A program made the translations under genes and the position numbers. The notes beneath the pieces are model-generated. The model was not told where the DNA came from. It worked only from the letters and a program-made list of their open reading frames with translations, and ran no database searches. From assembly GCA_964626965.1 (NCBI GenBank), contig CAZVHB010000003.1, positions 24,357 through 88,356 on the forward strand: a stretch of 64,000 nt of DNA, in the 5' to 3' direction. The stretch comes from CAZEPT01 sp964626965 (lineage in GTDB: Bacteria; Patescibacteriota; Minisyncoccia; Phycocordibacterales; UBA9973). Numbering within the stretch: position 1 is the first letter of the stretch; every line of letters starts with the position of its first letter. Positions 7,378 through 16,849 of this stretch are shown here, one piece after another.

Positions 7378-9573
7378 ATGAATCAAAAAAAATTAAAAAA
7401 AAATGAAGATGAAGCACCAATTCCAAAAATTATCCAGCAAGGACTAGAACATAGTATGAACCCTGAAACAAGAAGAATTGTGAGTATGCTCGTTTTTTTC
7501 CTCGTCGGAATTATTTCACTCCTTGGAGTATTTAATGCAGGTGGTATTGTCGGTGAAGCACTCAAAAATGCTTTCAAATATGTCTTTGGTTTTTTGTATT
7601 TTATTATTCCTTTCTTTTTCCTGTATTTTGGAATGAGGCTCATAAAGAGAAAAACATTACTTCCTGGTGCACGTATTTTTTGGGGTGGTGCACTTTTTGT
7701 CATCACACTACTTGGACTTGAAACACTCTCCATATTTACACGACAAGGAGGATTAATTGGAGAAGTTACTGTGTCACTCTTTTCAAAACTATTTGGAGTC
7801 ATTGGGGCAATAACCACACTAGCAATCGGGCTCATTATTTCATTTATGATTCTTTTAAACACTCGCCCTGATTTCACACTCTTGTTAGAAAAATTAAAAT
7901 CATTCTTTACAAAACTACTCAAAGGAGGACTCTCTTTTGGAAAAAGTTCTATTCACCAGCTCTCACTACCAAAAGAAGATGACTATAGTGACGAAGGTCT
8001 CGAGATACATGAATCAATAGAAACACCGACACAAATGAATGATGTAAAAACAAAAAAAATTGTCGCTCATTCAGACACAGAAGAAGAAGACGTACCCGCC
8101 CCGAAAGCAAAAAAAAGAGACAGTGGAACATATGTCTTCCCTCCTACAGCACTCCTCTCTCGAGATCAAGGTAAGCCAAATACGGGTGACATCAAAGCAA
8201 ATGCAAATATCATAAAACGAACACTGCAAAATTTTGGAATAGAAGTAGAGATGGATGAGATCACCGTCGGACCGACTGTCACCCGCTACGCTCTCAAACC
8301 AGCAGAAGGAGTGAAACTCTCTCGTATTGTTGCACTTCAGAGTGACTTAGCACTCGCGCTCGCTGCCCACCCTATTCGTATTGAAGCACCAATTCCTGGT
8401 AAATCACTCGTTGGTATTGAAATACCGAACAAAGCAAAATCAATTATTGGGTTCTCAAACCTTATGGAAGATCCACTCTTCAAGAACGATCCGAAGCCAC
8501 TCTTGGTTGCGCTTGGGAAAAATATCTCAGGTAAAGCTCGTTTTGCAAACTTAGCGAAGATGCCACATGCACTCATTGCTGGAGCAACTGGTTCAGGAAA
8601 ATCTGTCACGGTACATGCGATTATTACATCGCTCCTCTATCGAAATAGTTCAGATGATCTGAAGTTTATCTTTGTTGATCCGAAGCGTGTTGAACTCACG
8701 ATGTACAATGGACTTCCTCACCTCCTCACCCCTGTCATTACTGACCCAAAGAAAACCATTATGGCACTCAAATGGGCAGCAAAAGAAATGGAGAAGCGTT
8801 ATGATATTCTTGAAAAAAGTAAAGTCCGAGATATTGCTTCATACCATGAAAATATCTACAACAAACGTAAAAATGACGAAATAGACAGAATGCCGTACAT
8901 TGTGATTATTATCGACGAATTAGCTGATATTATGTCTGCCTACCCACGAGAACTCGAGAGTGGTATCGTCCGCCTTGCACAAATGTCTCGAGCAGTTGGT
9001 ATTCACCTGATCCTCTCAACTCAACGCCCAAGTGTAAATGTCATTACCGGACTCATCAAAGCAAACGTTCCTGCTCGTGTTGCACTCCAAGTTGCGAGTC
9101 AAATAGATTCACGAACTATTATCGATCAACCAGGTGCAGAAAAGCTTTTGGGAGCTGGAGATATGCTCTATTCTTCAGGTGAAATGTCTAGTCCTGAACG
9201 TATCCAATGTGCCTATATTACAGAAAATGAGGTGAAAAACATTGTTTCCTTTATTAAGGATAATAATGATATACTAAGTGAAGATATCAATCTTTCTCCA
9301 GGTGCACTTGGAAATACAGATGGAGTATTTTCTGCAAATGTTGATGGAAATGATGACGATGATTTATATGAAGATGCTCGAGCGACCGTAATGGAAACAG
9401 GTAAAGCATCAACATCATTCCTCCAAAGGAAGCTTGGTGTTGGATACGCACGTGCTGCACGATTGATCGATATGATGGAAGAACGTGGAGTGGTTGGACC
9501 AGGTAATGGTTCAAAACCACGAGAAGTGTTGCAAAAAAGTGTAGCTGAAGAAAAAGAAGAATTCGAAAACTAG
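7378..9573 (+). CDS. ftsK: DNA translocase FtsK/SpoIIIE
   Basis: 731 residues. Four to five membrane segments at about 35-165, an acidic/Lys linker to about 255, then the hexameric motor: Walker A AGATGSGKSVTVHA (about 400), Walker B YIVIIIDELADIM (about 510), and the STQRPS motif. A C-terminal winged-helix gamma domain follows (FLQRKLGVGYARAARLIDMMEE). The protein pumps chromosomal DNA through the division septum and helps resolve dimers, so it acts at the cytoplasmic membrane during division. Length is typical of a compact FtsK. It heads a tight plus-strand group with a small exported protein (4-nt gap) and recA. DnaA-like boxes upstream suggest coupling to replication (inference). Confidence 0.97.
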   Translation: MNQKKLKKNEDEAPIPKIIQQGLEHSMNPETRRIVSMLVFFLVGIISLLGVFNAGGIVGEALKNAFKYVFGFLYFIIPFFFLYFGMRLIKRKTLLPGARIFWGGALFVITLLGLETLSIFTRQGGLIGEVTVSLFSKLFGVIGAITTLAIGLIISFMILLNTRPDFTLLLEKLKSFFTKLLKGGLSFGKSSIHQLSLPKEDDYSDEGLEIHESIETPTQMNDVKTKKIVAHSDTEEEDVPAPKAKKRDSGTYVFPPTALLSRDQGKPNTGDIKANANIIKRTLQNFGIEVEMDEITVGPTVTRYALKPAEGVKLSRIVALQSDLALALAAHPIRIEAPIPGKSLVGIEIPNKAKSIIGFSNLMEDPLFKNDPKPLLVALGKNISGKARFANLAKMPHALIAGATGSGKSVTVHAIITSLLYRNSSDDLKFIFVDPKRVELTMYNGLPHLLTPVITDPKKTIMALKWAAKEMEKRYDILEKSKVRDIASYHENIYNKRKNDEIDRMPYIVIIIDELADIMSAYPRELESGIVRLAQMSRAVGIHLILSTQRPSVNVITGLIKANVPARVALQVASQIDSRTIIDQPGAEKLLGAGDMLYSSGEMSSPERIQCAYITENEVKNIVSFIKDNNDILSEDINLSPGALGNTDGVFSANVDGNDDDDLYEDARATVMETGKASTSFLQRKLGVGYARAARLIDMMEERGVVGPGNGSKPREVLQKSVAEEKEEFEN

Positions 9574-9577
9574 GTAT

Positions 9578-9922
9578 ATGAAAATAAAAATAATTACTAT
9601 TTGCATCATAAGTATATTTACAGTCTATGGACTCGCGAAGTCTAGTGATATATTTTTTGGAGCACCTGTTTCATTTGCTATAAAAAATGAAAGTACCGCA
9701 CGGATGGCAATCACTGGTAATGCAAAACACAGTAAAGAGATTTTCATCAACGGAGATGAAACAATGGTAAACACACAGGGTGATTTTAAATACGAATTTA
9801 GTCCCCTCCCTGGTGTAAACATCGTCACGCTCGTTACGAAAGATACCTTTGGTAATACACAAAAGAAAACCCACACATTTGTTTATAATAATACGCAGGA
9901 AAATAAAACTGCACAGAGATAA
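9578..9922 (+). CDS. Small exported protein with Ig-like fold
   Basis: 114 residues beginning with a hydrophobic signal or anchor segment (IKIITICIISIFTVYGLA). The rest has alternating beta-strand character (KEIFINGDETMVNTQGDF, then NIVTLVTKDTFGNTQKKTH), as in bacterial Ig-like or bacterial-surface-antigen repeats. Starts 4 nt after the ftsK stop and ends 5 nt before recA, so it is almost certainly co-transcribed. Role unknown. A periplasmic or cell-wall location is inferred. Confidence 0.65.
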   Translation: MKIKIITICIISIFTVYGLAKSSDIFFGAPVSFAIKNESTARMAITGNAKHSKEIFINGDETMVNTQGDFKYEFSPLPGVNIVTLVTKDTFGNTQKKTHTFVYNNTQENKTAQR

Positions 9923-9927
9923 TAACT

Positions 9928-11004
9928 ATGGCACTAAAAAAAGCAAAAAAAGAAGTAGTCTTAAAAACAACCAGCTCCCCTATTGAGGACACAATCAAAT
10001 CAATCCAAACAAAATTTGGTGAAGGTGCGATTATGAAACTCGGTGATGCTCCAAAAGTAGATATTGGTGTGATTCCAACAGGGTCACTTGGTCTTGATAT
10101 GGCGCTCGGTATCGGTGGAGTTCCACGAGGACGTATTATCGAAATATTTGGACCAGAGTCATCTGGAAAAACAACACTTGCTCTTCATATCGTCGCAGAA
10201 GCCCAAAAACAAGGTGGTGTATGTGCTTATATTGACGCAGAACACGCAATGGACCCAGAATATGCGAAAGCACTTGGTGTGAATATCAACGAACTTCTTA
10301 TCTCACAACCAGATACAGGAGAACAAGGACTTGAAATTACTGAATCACTTGTTCGGTCAGGTAAAATTGCTGTTATCGTTATTGACTCAGTTGCAGCGCT
10401 CACTCCAAAAGACGAGATCGAAGGAGATATGGGTGCTCATCATGTCGGGAAACAAGCGCGCCTCATGTCACAAGCACTTCGAAAACTCACTGCTATTGTT
10501 GCTCATTCAAACACTGTGGTGATCTTTATCAACCAAATCCGTATGCAAATCGGTGTGATGTTCGGAAATCCAGAAACAACTCCTGGAGGAAAAGCACTTA
10601 AATTCTACACTTCTGTTCGTCTTGATATCCGTCGTATTGCACAAATAAAAAAAGGTGAAGAAGTGGTGGGTGGTCGTACTCGTGTCAAAGTAGTCAAAAA
10701 CAAAGTCGCAGCACCATTCAAACAAACTGAATTCGATATTATTTATGGTGAAGGAATATCATTGGAAGGAGAAATCCTTGCCCTTGGTGAGAAACTCAAC
10801 CTGATCACCAAATCTGGTTCATCATATACTTATGTACGACCAGATGATAGCAAGAAAGGAGCAGACGAGAAAGAAGTAAAACTCGGACGTGGTTATGATG
10901 CAAGTCGTACATTCCTCAAGGAGGACAAAAAGCTGACCGATGAACTCTTAAAAGAAATTAGAAAACGTTTTGATCAGATACAGGTTGCAAGTTCAGGAGA
11001 ATAA
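9928..11004 (+). CDS. recA: Recombinase RecA
   Basis: 358 residues, normal family length. Walker A GPESSGKTTLALH (about 70), Walker B IAVIVIDSVAALTP (about 150), loop L1 EGDMGAHHVGKQARLMSQAL and loop L2 FINQIRMQIGVMFGNPETTPGG, all canonical. RecA forms ATP-dependent filaments on single-stranded DNA for strand exchange, repair and integration of incoming DNA. Here it follows ftsK and precedes a convergent type IV pilus cluster, consistent with natural transformation (inference). No clear SOS box was recognised upstream. Confidence 0.99.
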   Translation: MALKKAKKEVVLKTTSSPIEDTIKSIQTKFGEGAIMKLGDAPKVDIGVIPTGSLGLDMALGIGGVPRGRIIEIFGPESSGKTTLALHIVAEAQKQGGVCAYIDAEHAMDPEYAKALGVNINELLISQPDTGEQGLEITESLVRSGKIAVIVIDSVAALTPKDEIEGDMGAHHVGKQARLMSQALRKLTAIVAHSNTVVIFINQIRMQIGVMFGNPETTPGGKALKFYTSVRLDIRRIAQIKKGEEVVGGRTRVKVVKNKVAAPFKQTEFDIIYGEGISLEGEILALGEKLNLITKSGSSYTYVRPDDSKKGADEKEVKLGRGYDASRTFLKEDKKLTDELLKEIRKRFDQIQVASSGE

Positions 11005-11059
11005 AATAAAAAGAATTCCTAATTAAAAATTTCTAATTTCTAATTAAAACAAAGCAAAA

Positions 11060-11103
11060 ATACAAAAAGCAATGCGACCATAGGTCGCATTGCTTTTTGT
11101 ATT
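11060..11103. terminator. Bidirectional terminator between recA and pilB
   Basis: ATACAAAAAGCAATGCGACC and its reverse complement surround a 4-nt loop, with A/T tracts on both sides. It serves the two convergent genes. Flanking DNA carries AATTTCTAATTAGAAATT-type repeats. Confidence 0.85.
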
Positions 11104-11143
11104 TTAATTAGAAATTAGTTATTAGAAATTCTTAATTCTATGT

Positions 11144-12871
11144 TTATACTCCATACGCTTCTTGAAGTGTCGTGAGCCCAGAGAGTGCCTTAATGAGTGC
11201 ATCTTCTCGAAGTGTAGTCATCCCTTTTGAACGAGCTAATTTAAAAATATCAGGTTCTACTGGACTCTTGAGAATCACTCTTTCGAGATCTTTATCAACA
11301 GTCAAAGCCTCCATGACAGCCATACGTCCTTTCATACCTGAAGGAAATTCTTTACTTGGAATTGGTTCATACGTACATGGAGCATCTAAAGGAATGAGCT
11401 TCCTTACTTCCTCAGGAAGGTCTTCAAATTGCTTGATAATGAGAGCGCGAGTAGCTTCATCAATCGGTAGCTCTTTCTTCGGACCAGGAGCAAAAGTTCG
11501 TACAAGACGCTGACCAAGAGCGAGTGTGAGTGTCGGCGCAATCAAATACGGATCAACTCCCATATCAATTAAACGAGGAATAGCTCCAGTTGCAGTGTTG
11601 GTGTGAAGTGTTGAAAACACAATGTGACCTGTAAGCGCAGCTTGAATAGCAAGACTCGCTGTTTCAGCATCACGAATTTCTCCCACCATGATCACATCCG
11701 GGTCTTGACGGAGGATAGATCGAAGTCCAGCAGCAAATGTATATCCAATATCAGCCTGCACCTGAGACTGAGACACTCCGGGCATGTGATATTCCACAGG
11801 ATCTTCTAGGGATACAACGTTCTCAGTATCTCGATCAATTTCATTTAACATAGAAAACAAAGTAGTAGACTTACCGGATCCAGTTGGACCAGTCATCAGA
11901 ATAATTCCATATGGTTTATCGAGCGCTAATTTAATTGCATCAGTAGTACTTGGTCTCAAATGAAGCTCACTGAGTGATTTTACCCCTTTTTCAGCATCCA
12001 AAATACGCATCACCACCTTTTCTCCATAATAGGTTGGGAAAGTAGACAGACGAAAATCAATTTTACGACCACCAATTTGAGCTGAAAAGCCAGAGTCTTG
12101 TGGCCTTCGTTTTTCATCAAAACGAAGTTTCCCGAGAATTTTAATACGTGCAACAACCCCAGCAGAAACATTCAACGGCAGGTTGAGTACCGTATTGAGT
12201 GATCCATCTTGCCTAAAACGAACACGCACATCTTTACCAGAATTTTCAATGTGTATATCAGATGCATCCTTTGCAACAGCATCGTGCAAAATAGAGGACA
12301 CAATTTTAATAATTGGAGCATCTTCAATAATCTTTTCTTCATCAACAAGCTCTCCTTTTTTTTGCTTACGCAGAATAGATGGATCATCAAGAGACACAAG
12401 GTCAGCACTCTCAAATTCAGTCAATGCCTCATCAACCTTATCAGAAAAATTATCGTAGTTTTTAAAAATAGCATCAAATACTTTTTGGGAGATAAGATAG
12501 TAAGCAAATGGCATACCAAGTTTCGCAACAATAAACTGTAGTGCGTCATTTGCTTGAATATTTGCTGGATCAACAACACCAACTTCAAGTGTGTTGTCAG
12601 TAACACCCAAAGGAACACAGTTATAGTACCGAGCAGATTCTTGAGGAATGTATTTTAATACTTCAAACGAAACATCTTTAGGATCAACATCTTTTGAAGG
12701 AATACCGTAAAAATCACTCTTTAAACGAAGTATTTGCTCCACAGTAAGTCCTTTCTCAATAAGCAGACTCTCTACATTGCCTTGGTGGGTGTCATTAAGT
12801 TCTTTAACAAACTCATCAAGTATCTCATTTGATATGATACCAAGCCGAGTTAAGTGCTGTAAAAATTCCAT
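11144..12871 (-). CDS. pilB: Type IV pilus assembly ATPase PilB/GspE
   Basis: 575 residues. An N-terminal MshE/GspE-type domain (residues 1-150) is followed by the secretion ATPase core: Walker A MTGPTGSGKSTTLFSM (about 325), Asp box VVSLEDPVEYHMPGV, Walker B DPDVIMVGEIRDAETA, and His box LTGHIVFSTLHTNTA. The tetracysteine zinc motif of many PilB/GspE proteins is not visible. It powers pilus extension from the inner face of the cytoplasmic membrane. It is the last gene of a minus-strand run with PilM, PilN, PilO and a PilP-position protein. The pilB name rests on that context; GspE is the alternative label. Confidence 0.93.
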   Translation of the reverse strand: MEFLQHLTRLGIISNEILDEFVKELNDTHQGNVESLLIEKGLTVEQILRLKSDFYGIPSKDVDPKDVSFEVLKYIPQESARYYNCVPLGVTDNTLEVGVVDPANIQANDALQFIVAKLGMPFAYYLISQKVFDAIFKNYDNFSDKVDEALTEFESADLVSLDDPSILRKQKKGELVDEEKIIEDAPIIKIVSSILHDAVAKDASDIHIENSGKDVRVRFRQDGSLNTVLNLPLNVSAGVVARIKILGKLRFDEKRRPQDSGFSAQIGGRKIDFRLSTFPTYYGEKVVMRILDAEKGVKSLSELHLRPSTTDAIKLALDKPYGIILMTGPTGSGKSTTLFSMLNEIDRDTENVVSLEDPVEYHMPGVSQSQVQADIGYTFAAGLRSILRQDPDVIMVGEIRDAETASLAIQAALTGHIVFSTLHTNTATGAIPRLIDMGVDPYLIAPTLTLALGQRLVRTFAPGPKKELPIDEATRALIIKQFEDLPEEVRKLIPLDAPCTYEPIPSKEFPSGMKGRMAVMEALTVDKDLERVILKSPVEPDIFKLARSKGMTTLREDALIKALSGLTTLQEAYGV

Positions 12872-12876
12872 AATAA

Positions 12877-13554
12877 TTAAAGTTTAGGTGTCTTAAAAGA
12901 CTGCGTGTCCCCTGTTGTAATTTTACCGTCTTTTGTCTTAACTACAGCACGATAGTAATACACAGTATTTGGAGTAAGTTTAGTAATCGTATACGTAAAT
13001 GTAGAACTTGTACCTTTTACTGCTATAGGTGTTTTATTTTCAAAAGGAGGTGTCGCTAATTTTCCCCATTCAAAATATTGCTCTACTGTATCAGTGAGGG
13101 TATTTTCACCGACCAATAAACCACTTGAAAGAGTCGCACTAGTTACAGGGTTTGTTTTAATATACCCGGTCGTTGTAGTTGCACCCGATGTGACATATTC
13201 ACCAGAAGATTCGTCACCAATAGGCAGAAAAGGGTTACTTCGGCCAACAGATTCATCGAGACGCTGTTCAGCATCAGCGGCAAGAGAAAAATCTTTGAGA
13301 GAAGTAAACTCAACTCGAGAAAATAGATTACTCGAGAGTTTAATACTGTTGATACTAAGCAGAAGTGACAAAAGCTCTTGGATATTCTCTTTTTTTACAG
13401 GAGCATCACCTGCGTCCCCGGCACTCACAGTGAGTCCATTTTTAGTTTCAGCGACAGGCCCTATATCTTGTCTCGGAGCAAATGTTTTATAGATAAAAAA
13501 TATTGTTACTAAAATAAGACCGGTAATTGTAATTTTTTTTACTGTTTTATTCAT
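12877..13554 (-). CDS. Membrane-anchored protein of the pilus cluster (PilP position)
   Basis: 225 residues: one N-terminal membrane helix (ITITGLILVTIFFIYKTF), a soluble region with YVTSGATTTTGYIKTNP, and a C-terminal segment like a fibronectin type III domain (TFTYTITKLTPNTVYYYRAVVKTKDG). It lies 5 nt upstream of pilB and 3 nt downstream of the PilO-like gene, the slot held by pilP in other type IV pilus operons. I see no PilP sequence motif, so the functional match is positional only. It is probably an alignment-complex component on the outer face of the membrane. Confidence 0.65.
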   Translation of the reverse strand: MNKTVKKITITGLILVTIFFIYKTFAPRQDIGPVAETKNGLTVSAGDAGDAPVKKENIQELLSLLLSINSIKLSSNLFSRVEFTSLKDFSLAADAEQRLDESVGRSNPFLPIGDESSGEYVTSGATTTTGYIKTNPVTSATLSSGLLVGENTLTDTVEQYFEWGKLATPPFENKTPIAVKGTSSTFTYTITKLTPNTVYYYRAVVKTKDGKITTGDTQSFKTPKL

Positions 13555-13557
13555 ATA

Positions 13558-14181
13558 TTAACTCTTTAACCAGTACGTTTGTACCTTAAGAACATATTTA
13601 AGATTATTCCCCTCTTTTGGAACAATCTGCAATTGCTGAATGTCTACAATACGAAGACTCTTTTCAAGATCACCCAAAAAAGCGATAAAGTCACTATATG
13701 TACCAATAAGTGTAAATTCTAATTCAAAACTTCCGTATTCTTTCTGATTTTCAAGTTCTTGTATTTTTGGATTTACAGGTTTTGCATCCTTCGCAGAAGC
13801 ACCATCAGTACTTGCTGGGGCACCACCACTCACCGCACCTAACGAAGCTATTTTTTTATTTGGATCATATTTTGGATCTTCAAATGCAAGATTGTGTACA
13901 CTTGTTGCAAGATGTTCAATTTCCAAAATAAGCTTCGTACTATTCACATCATCTGGCATTAAAATATTGAGACGATTCAAATCATCTTTCTGGAATTTAT
14001 TTTTTAAATCGAGAAGTTCTTCTCTCTTCTTGAGTAATATGGTTGAGTTTTGTACTGCTTTGTCATATTCAGCAACTTCTGCTTTTCTATCCTGAACTGC
14101 TTGATACTCATTTTTAGTAAAACCAAAAAACACACCAGCTGAGGCAAGAAGAATAAAAATCGGTAACATAAATTGTATCAT
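13558..14181 (-). CDS. PilO-like pilus alignment protein
   Basis: 207 residues. A short N-terminal membrane helix (MLPIFILLASAGVFFGF) is followed by a coiled-coil (AVQDRKAEVAEYDKAV, residues 28-75). A ferredoxin-like C-terminal domain ends with FELEFTLIGTYSDFIAFL and SLRIVDIQQLQIVP. This TM/coiled-coil/alpha-beta layout with the phrase L.G.Y.....FL..LE is typical of PilO. PilO pairs with PilN to link the cytoplasmic PilM ring to the outer parts of the pilus machine. Gene order PilM-N-O supports the assignment. Confidence 0.78.
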   Translation of the reverse strand: MIQFMLPIFILLASAGVFFGFTKNEYQAVQDRKAEVAEYDKAVQNSTILLKKREELLDLKNKFQKDDLNRLNILMPDDVNSTKLILEIEHLATSVHNLAFEDPKYDPNKKIASLGAVSGGAPASTDGASAKDAKPVNPKIQELENQKEYGSFELEFTLIGTYSDFIAFLGDLEKSLRIVDIQQLQIVPKEGNNLKYVLKVQTYWLKS

Positions 14182-14187
14182 AGGAAG

Positions 14188-14907
14188 CTAATTTGTGGTT
14201 TGACCATTACTAGTAATAGGAGGTATAGCAACTGGAGTAGACACAGGAGTCGCTTCAGGAAATGCAGCAGGTGGTGGAAGTGGTGTAGTTCGAGAACCAG
14301 ATTGTGTTGCTTTCATAATATAGTTGGAATATTCAATTAAAATAGGACTTATGTCGAACATCAGGTTGAAAGTCACACTTCCATCCTTACTATTTACTAT
14401 ATCTGAAAAAATCGCGTTACGTACGTATTGATTATCTGCAAGTTTTTTAGACTGGAGTGCCACATAAGGAAGAGATTCGGCTTTACCAGCAAGACGTACT
14501 TGTATTTTAGAGGACCCACCAGTTCCAGTCACTGAATGACTAAACTGTGTGTACTGAACTTTCTTTAGAGTATTTGCATTGAGCACATTGACGAGTATTG
14601 GTGATACTGTCGTATGATTATTGAGAACTTTTTCTGCTGTATTAATACGTTTATCAAGTTGTTGTAAATCAGTAAGAGCCACTTGATCAAACTTCTCCCG
14701 AGCAGCTTTGAGGGTATTTTGTGATTTAATCACTTCTGCTTTTAGTTGGTTATTCCAAACATAAGTAAGAACAGAAAACCCGAGAACACAGAGAAGAACA
14801 ACACTCGCAATGACGGTAAAAATACTCATCGTTGTACTACTACTTGAACGAGTGGTCACGAGTGATTTTTTTGGAATGAAAGATGTTGTTTGAAAGGTTG
14901 GTTCCAT
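14188..14907 (-). CDS. PilN-like pilus alignment protein
   Basis: 239 residues. A cytoplasmic tail of about 25 residues precedes one membrane helix (FTVIASVVLLCVLGFSVLTYVW), then a coiled coil (AEVIKSQNTLKAAREKFDQV). A C-terminal domain of PilN/PilO type and a proline-rich end follow (TPLPPPAAFPEATPVSTP). PilN contacts PilM through its N-terminal tail. TAAAAT lies 6 nt before the ATG, so a leaderless internal promoter is likely here. Identification relies partly on position between pilM and pilO. Confidence 0.72.
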   Translation of the reverse strand: MEPTFQTTSFIPKKSLVTTRSSSSTTMSIFTVIASVVLLCVLGFSVLTYVWNNQLKAEVIKSQNTLKAAREKFDQVALTDLQQLDKRINTAEKVLNNHTTVSPILVNVLNANTLKKVQYTQFSHSVTGTGGSSKIQVRLAGKAESLPYVALQSKKLADNQYVRNAIFSDIVNSKDGSVTFNLMFDISPILIEYSNYIMKATQSGSRTTPLPPPAAFPEATPVSTPVAIPPITSNGQTTN

Positions 14908-14962
14908 AGTTTTATTTTAGTATAAATAGAGCGTTCTGTTAAGCAATGAGTCCCCAGAATAC

Positions 14963-16087
14963 CTACTGAATTTTTCGAAGTGCTACCCCGAGTGCGACTG
15001 AAAACTCAGGACCAATAGAATCCAAAACTGGTGTCAAAAAAGCTGGGGCTTCTACCTTGGAAAATGGATGGGCGATAATGACTTCAGCTGTAAAACGCTC
15101 CCTTGCAACATCAAGGATCCCTTTCAACAGAGCTCCACCCCCAGAGAGAAATATCTTTGATATTGTTTTATTACTTTTCTTTTCGTAGTTAAAGATAACG
15201 CTTGAAGTTTCAGAAAAGATGTAGTTGAGTGAGAGAATAATAATTTCATCAATATTTTTTGCATTGGGGTCTTTATACAGTCCGTAGGTACGCTTGAGTT
15301 CTTCAGCATCAGCGAAAGAGAGACTGAGTGATTGTGATATTGCGCGAGTCATATCAACACCACCACGTCCAACAATATGAAACGTTCTTACGATACCGTA
15401 TTCCACAATAGAAAGTTTTGTCTTCCCTGCCCCAAAATCAATAAATAAAATTGGACTCAAATCATTTCCAATAACAGAACGAATGGCAGAAAATACTTCG
15501 AGCTCAAACATTGGATTAATAATTTTTGCTTTACTTAAAATATCATTGTATTGAGAAATTGTATCGTTATGAATCGCAACCGCCAATACTTCATTTTTAG
15601 GAGCAACATGGGTATCACCTTTTTTATCAAATACAGACTCTTCTTCTTTTGGGATTACCCAATAATCAAGAAGTACTTCAGATATTGGTACTGGTATAAA
15701 TTTACGTGCTTCAGTTGGAACAATGCTCTGGTACTCTTTTTCACTAATATTTGAAGGAAGCTCAAGAGTAAACAGTAAGCTGGAACTCGATGGTATCGCA
15801 ACCCCTCCATCATAAACCGTCACACCAGACTCACGAATAATATCAGAGAGTGCCTGGACTATTTCAGGAACGGCAAGCGTAGTCACAGACCCGACAGGCT
15901 CTTTTTGGTACGGACCAAGTGCAAGTGTGCCGTATGTTTCTAAAATAGCTTTTCCTCCTTTCTTTTTGAGCTGTACAATCTTAATTGCAGACACACCAAC
16001 ATCAATACCAATAACACTCTCGGCTGTTTTTTCAGAAGAGAATAGTTCTTTGGCTTCTTTTAGAATATCATCAAACAGATGTGTCAT
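14963..16087 (-). CDS. pilM: PilM-like actin-fold pilus protein
   Basis: 374 residues. An actin/FtsA-like ATPase fold is indicated by the phosphate-1 motif VIGIDVGVSAIKIVQLKK (residue 25), the second phosphate motif ILFIDFGAGKTKLSIVE (about 217) and the adenosine motif KIFLSGGGALLKGI (about 310). The PilM hallmark ELPS.......I..EA..FIPVPI is also present (SNISEKEYQSIVPTEARKFI). It forms the cytoplasmic ring that binds the PilN tail and PilB. It is the promoter-proximal gene of the cluster and diverges from comF. Confidence 0.9.
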   Translation of the reverse strand: MTHLFDDILKEAKELFSSEKTAESVIGIDVGVSAIKIVQLKKKGGKAILETYGTLALGPYQKEPVGSVTTLAVPEIVQALSDIIRESGVTVYDGGVAIPSSSSLLFTLELPSNISEKEYQSIVPTEARKFIPVPISEVLLDYWVIPKEEESVFDKKGDTHVAPKNEVLAVAIHNDTISQYNDILSKAKIINPMFELEVFSAIRSVIGNDLSPILFIDFGAGKTKLSIVEYGIVRTFHIVGRGGVDMTRAISQSLSLSFADAEELKRTYGLYKDPNAKNIDEIIILSLNYIFSETSSVIFNYEKKSNKTISKIFLSGGGALLKGILDVARERFTAEVIIAHPFSKVEAPAFLTPVLDSIGPEFSVALGVALRKIQ

Positions 16088-16145
16088 TTGTGTTAAAGGT
16101 TACGATAGGTTAAAAATACGTTATACTTTATATACGACTCCGCAT

Positions 16146-16808
16146 ATGTATAGTATACAGTATATTTTTAAAAAAATCTTATTTCCACAACACTGTATTG
16201 TGTGCAAAAGAAATGATCCACTCTGTGATTCATGCGCACAATCACTTATTGGTATACCCCACATTCACAGAGAGAAAAAATACACGGAAATCACTCTACT
16301 CCCCTACAAAAATAGAAATGTTTCTAACATTATTTGGGAACTTAAGTATAAAAACAACCAAGCACTACGAAAAAAAATTGTTTTAGCTACTCGTACAATA
16401 CTCAACAAAGAGCTCTCACTCATCCTTCCCCAACAAACAAATCATGTTCACTGCATCAGTGTTCCTAAAAATAAAACGGATACTCTTAAACAAAGGGATT
16501 TCGATCACGGGCTGTTATTAACAAAAGAATATGCAAAACAACTTCCCTACAACGTATCGATACTGACTGGCTACCTCTCAAAAGAGACTACACATAGACA
16601 AGTAGAACATACAAAACGTCGTGATCGTATCCACCATATAAAAAATTCCATCACACAAACAGAAAAAATGAAAAACGTACCAAAAACCAATATACCTCTT
16701 ATTATTATCGATGATGTAACAACAACAGGTGCAACTCGAGATGAGATGATTCGAGTAATGCACTATACATATACTGGTACCATTGTATTTATCGCGCTTG
16801 CGCACTAA
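16146..16808 (+). CDS. ComF-like phosphoribosyltransferase-fold protein
   Basis: 220 residues from the ATG at 16146; a longer in-frame start at 15927 would overlap pilM and is rejected. A short zinc-finger-like cluster at the N-terminus (HCIVCKRND.LCDSC) is followed by the type I PRT fold with the PRPP-binding loop IIIDDVTTTGATRDEM (about 190). This is the ComF/GntX family, needed for DNA uptake during transformation in Gram-positive bacteria and thought to act on imported single strands in the cytoplasm. Placement back to back with pilM supports a competence role. Confidence 0.85.
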   Translation: MYSIQYIFKKILFPQHCIVCKRNDPLCDSCAQSLIGIPHIHREKKYTEITLLPYKNRNVSNIIWELKYKNNQALRKKIVLATRTILNKELSLILPQQTNHVHCISVPKNKTDTLKQRDFDHGLLLTKEYAKQLPYNVSILTGYLSKETTHRQVEHTKRRDRIHHIKNSITQTEKMKNVPKTNIPLIIIDDVTTTGATRDEMIRVMHYTYTGTIVFIALAH

Positions 16809-16849
16809 CGCTATACCACACACCTCTCTTGTGCTACTATTAGGGATGT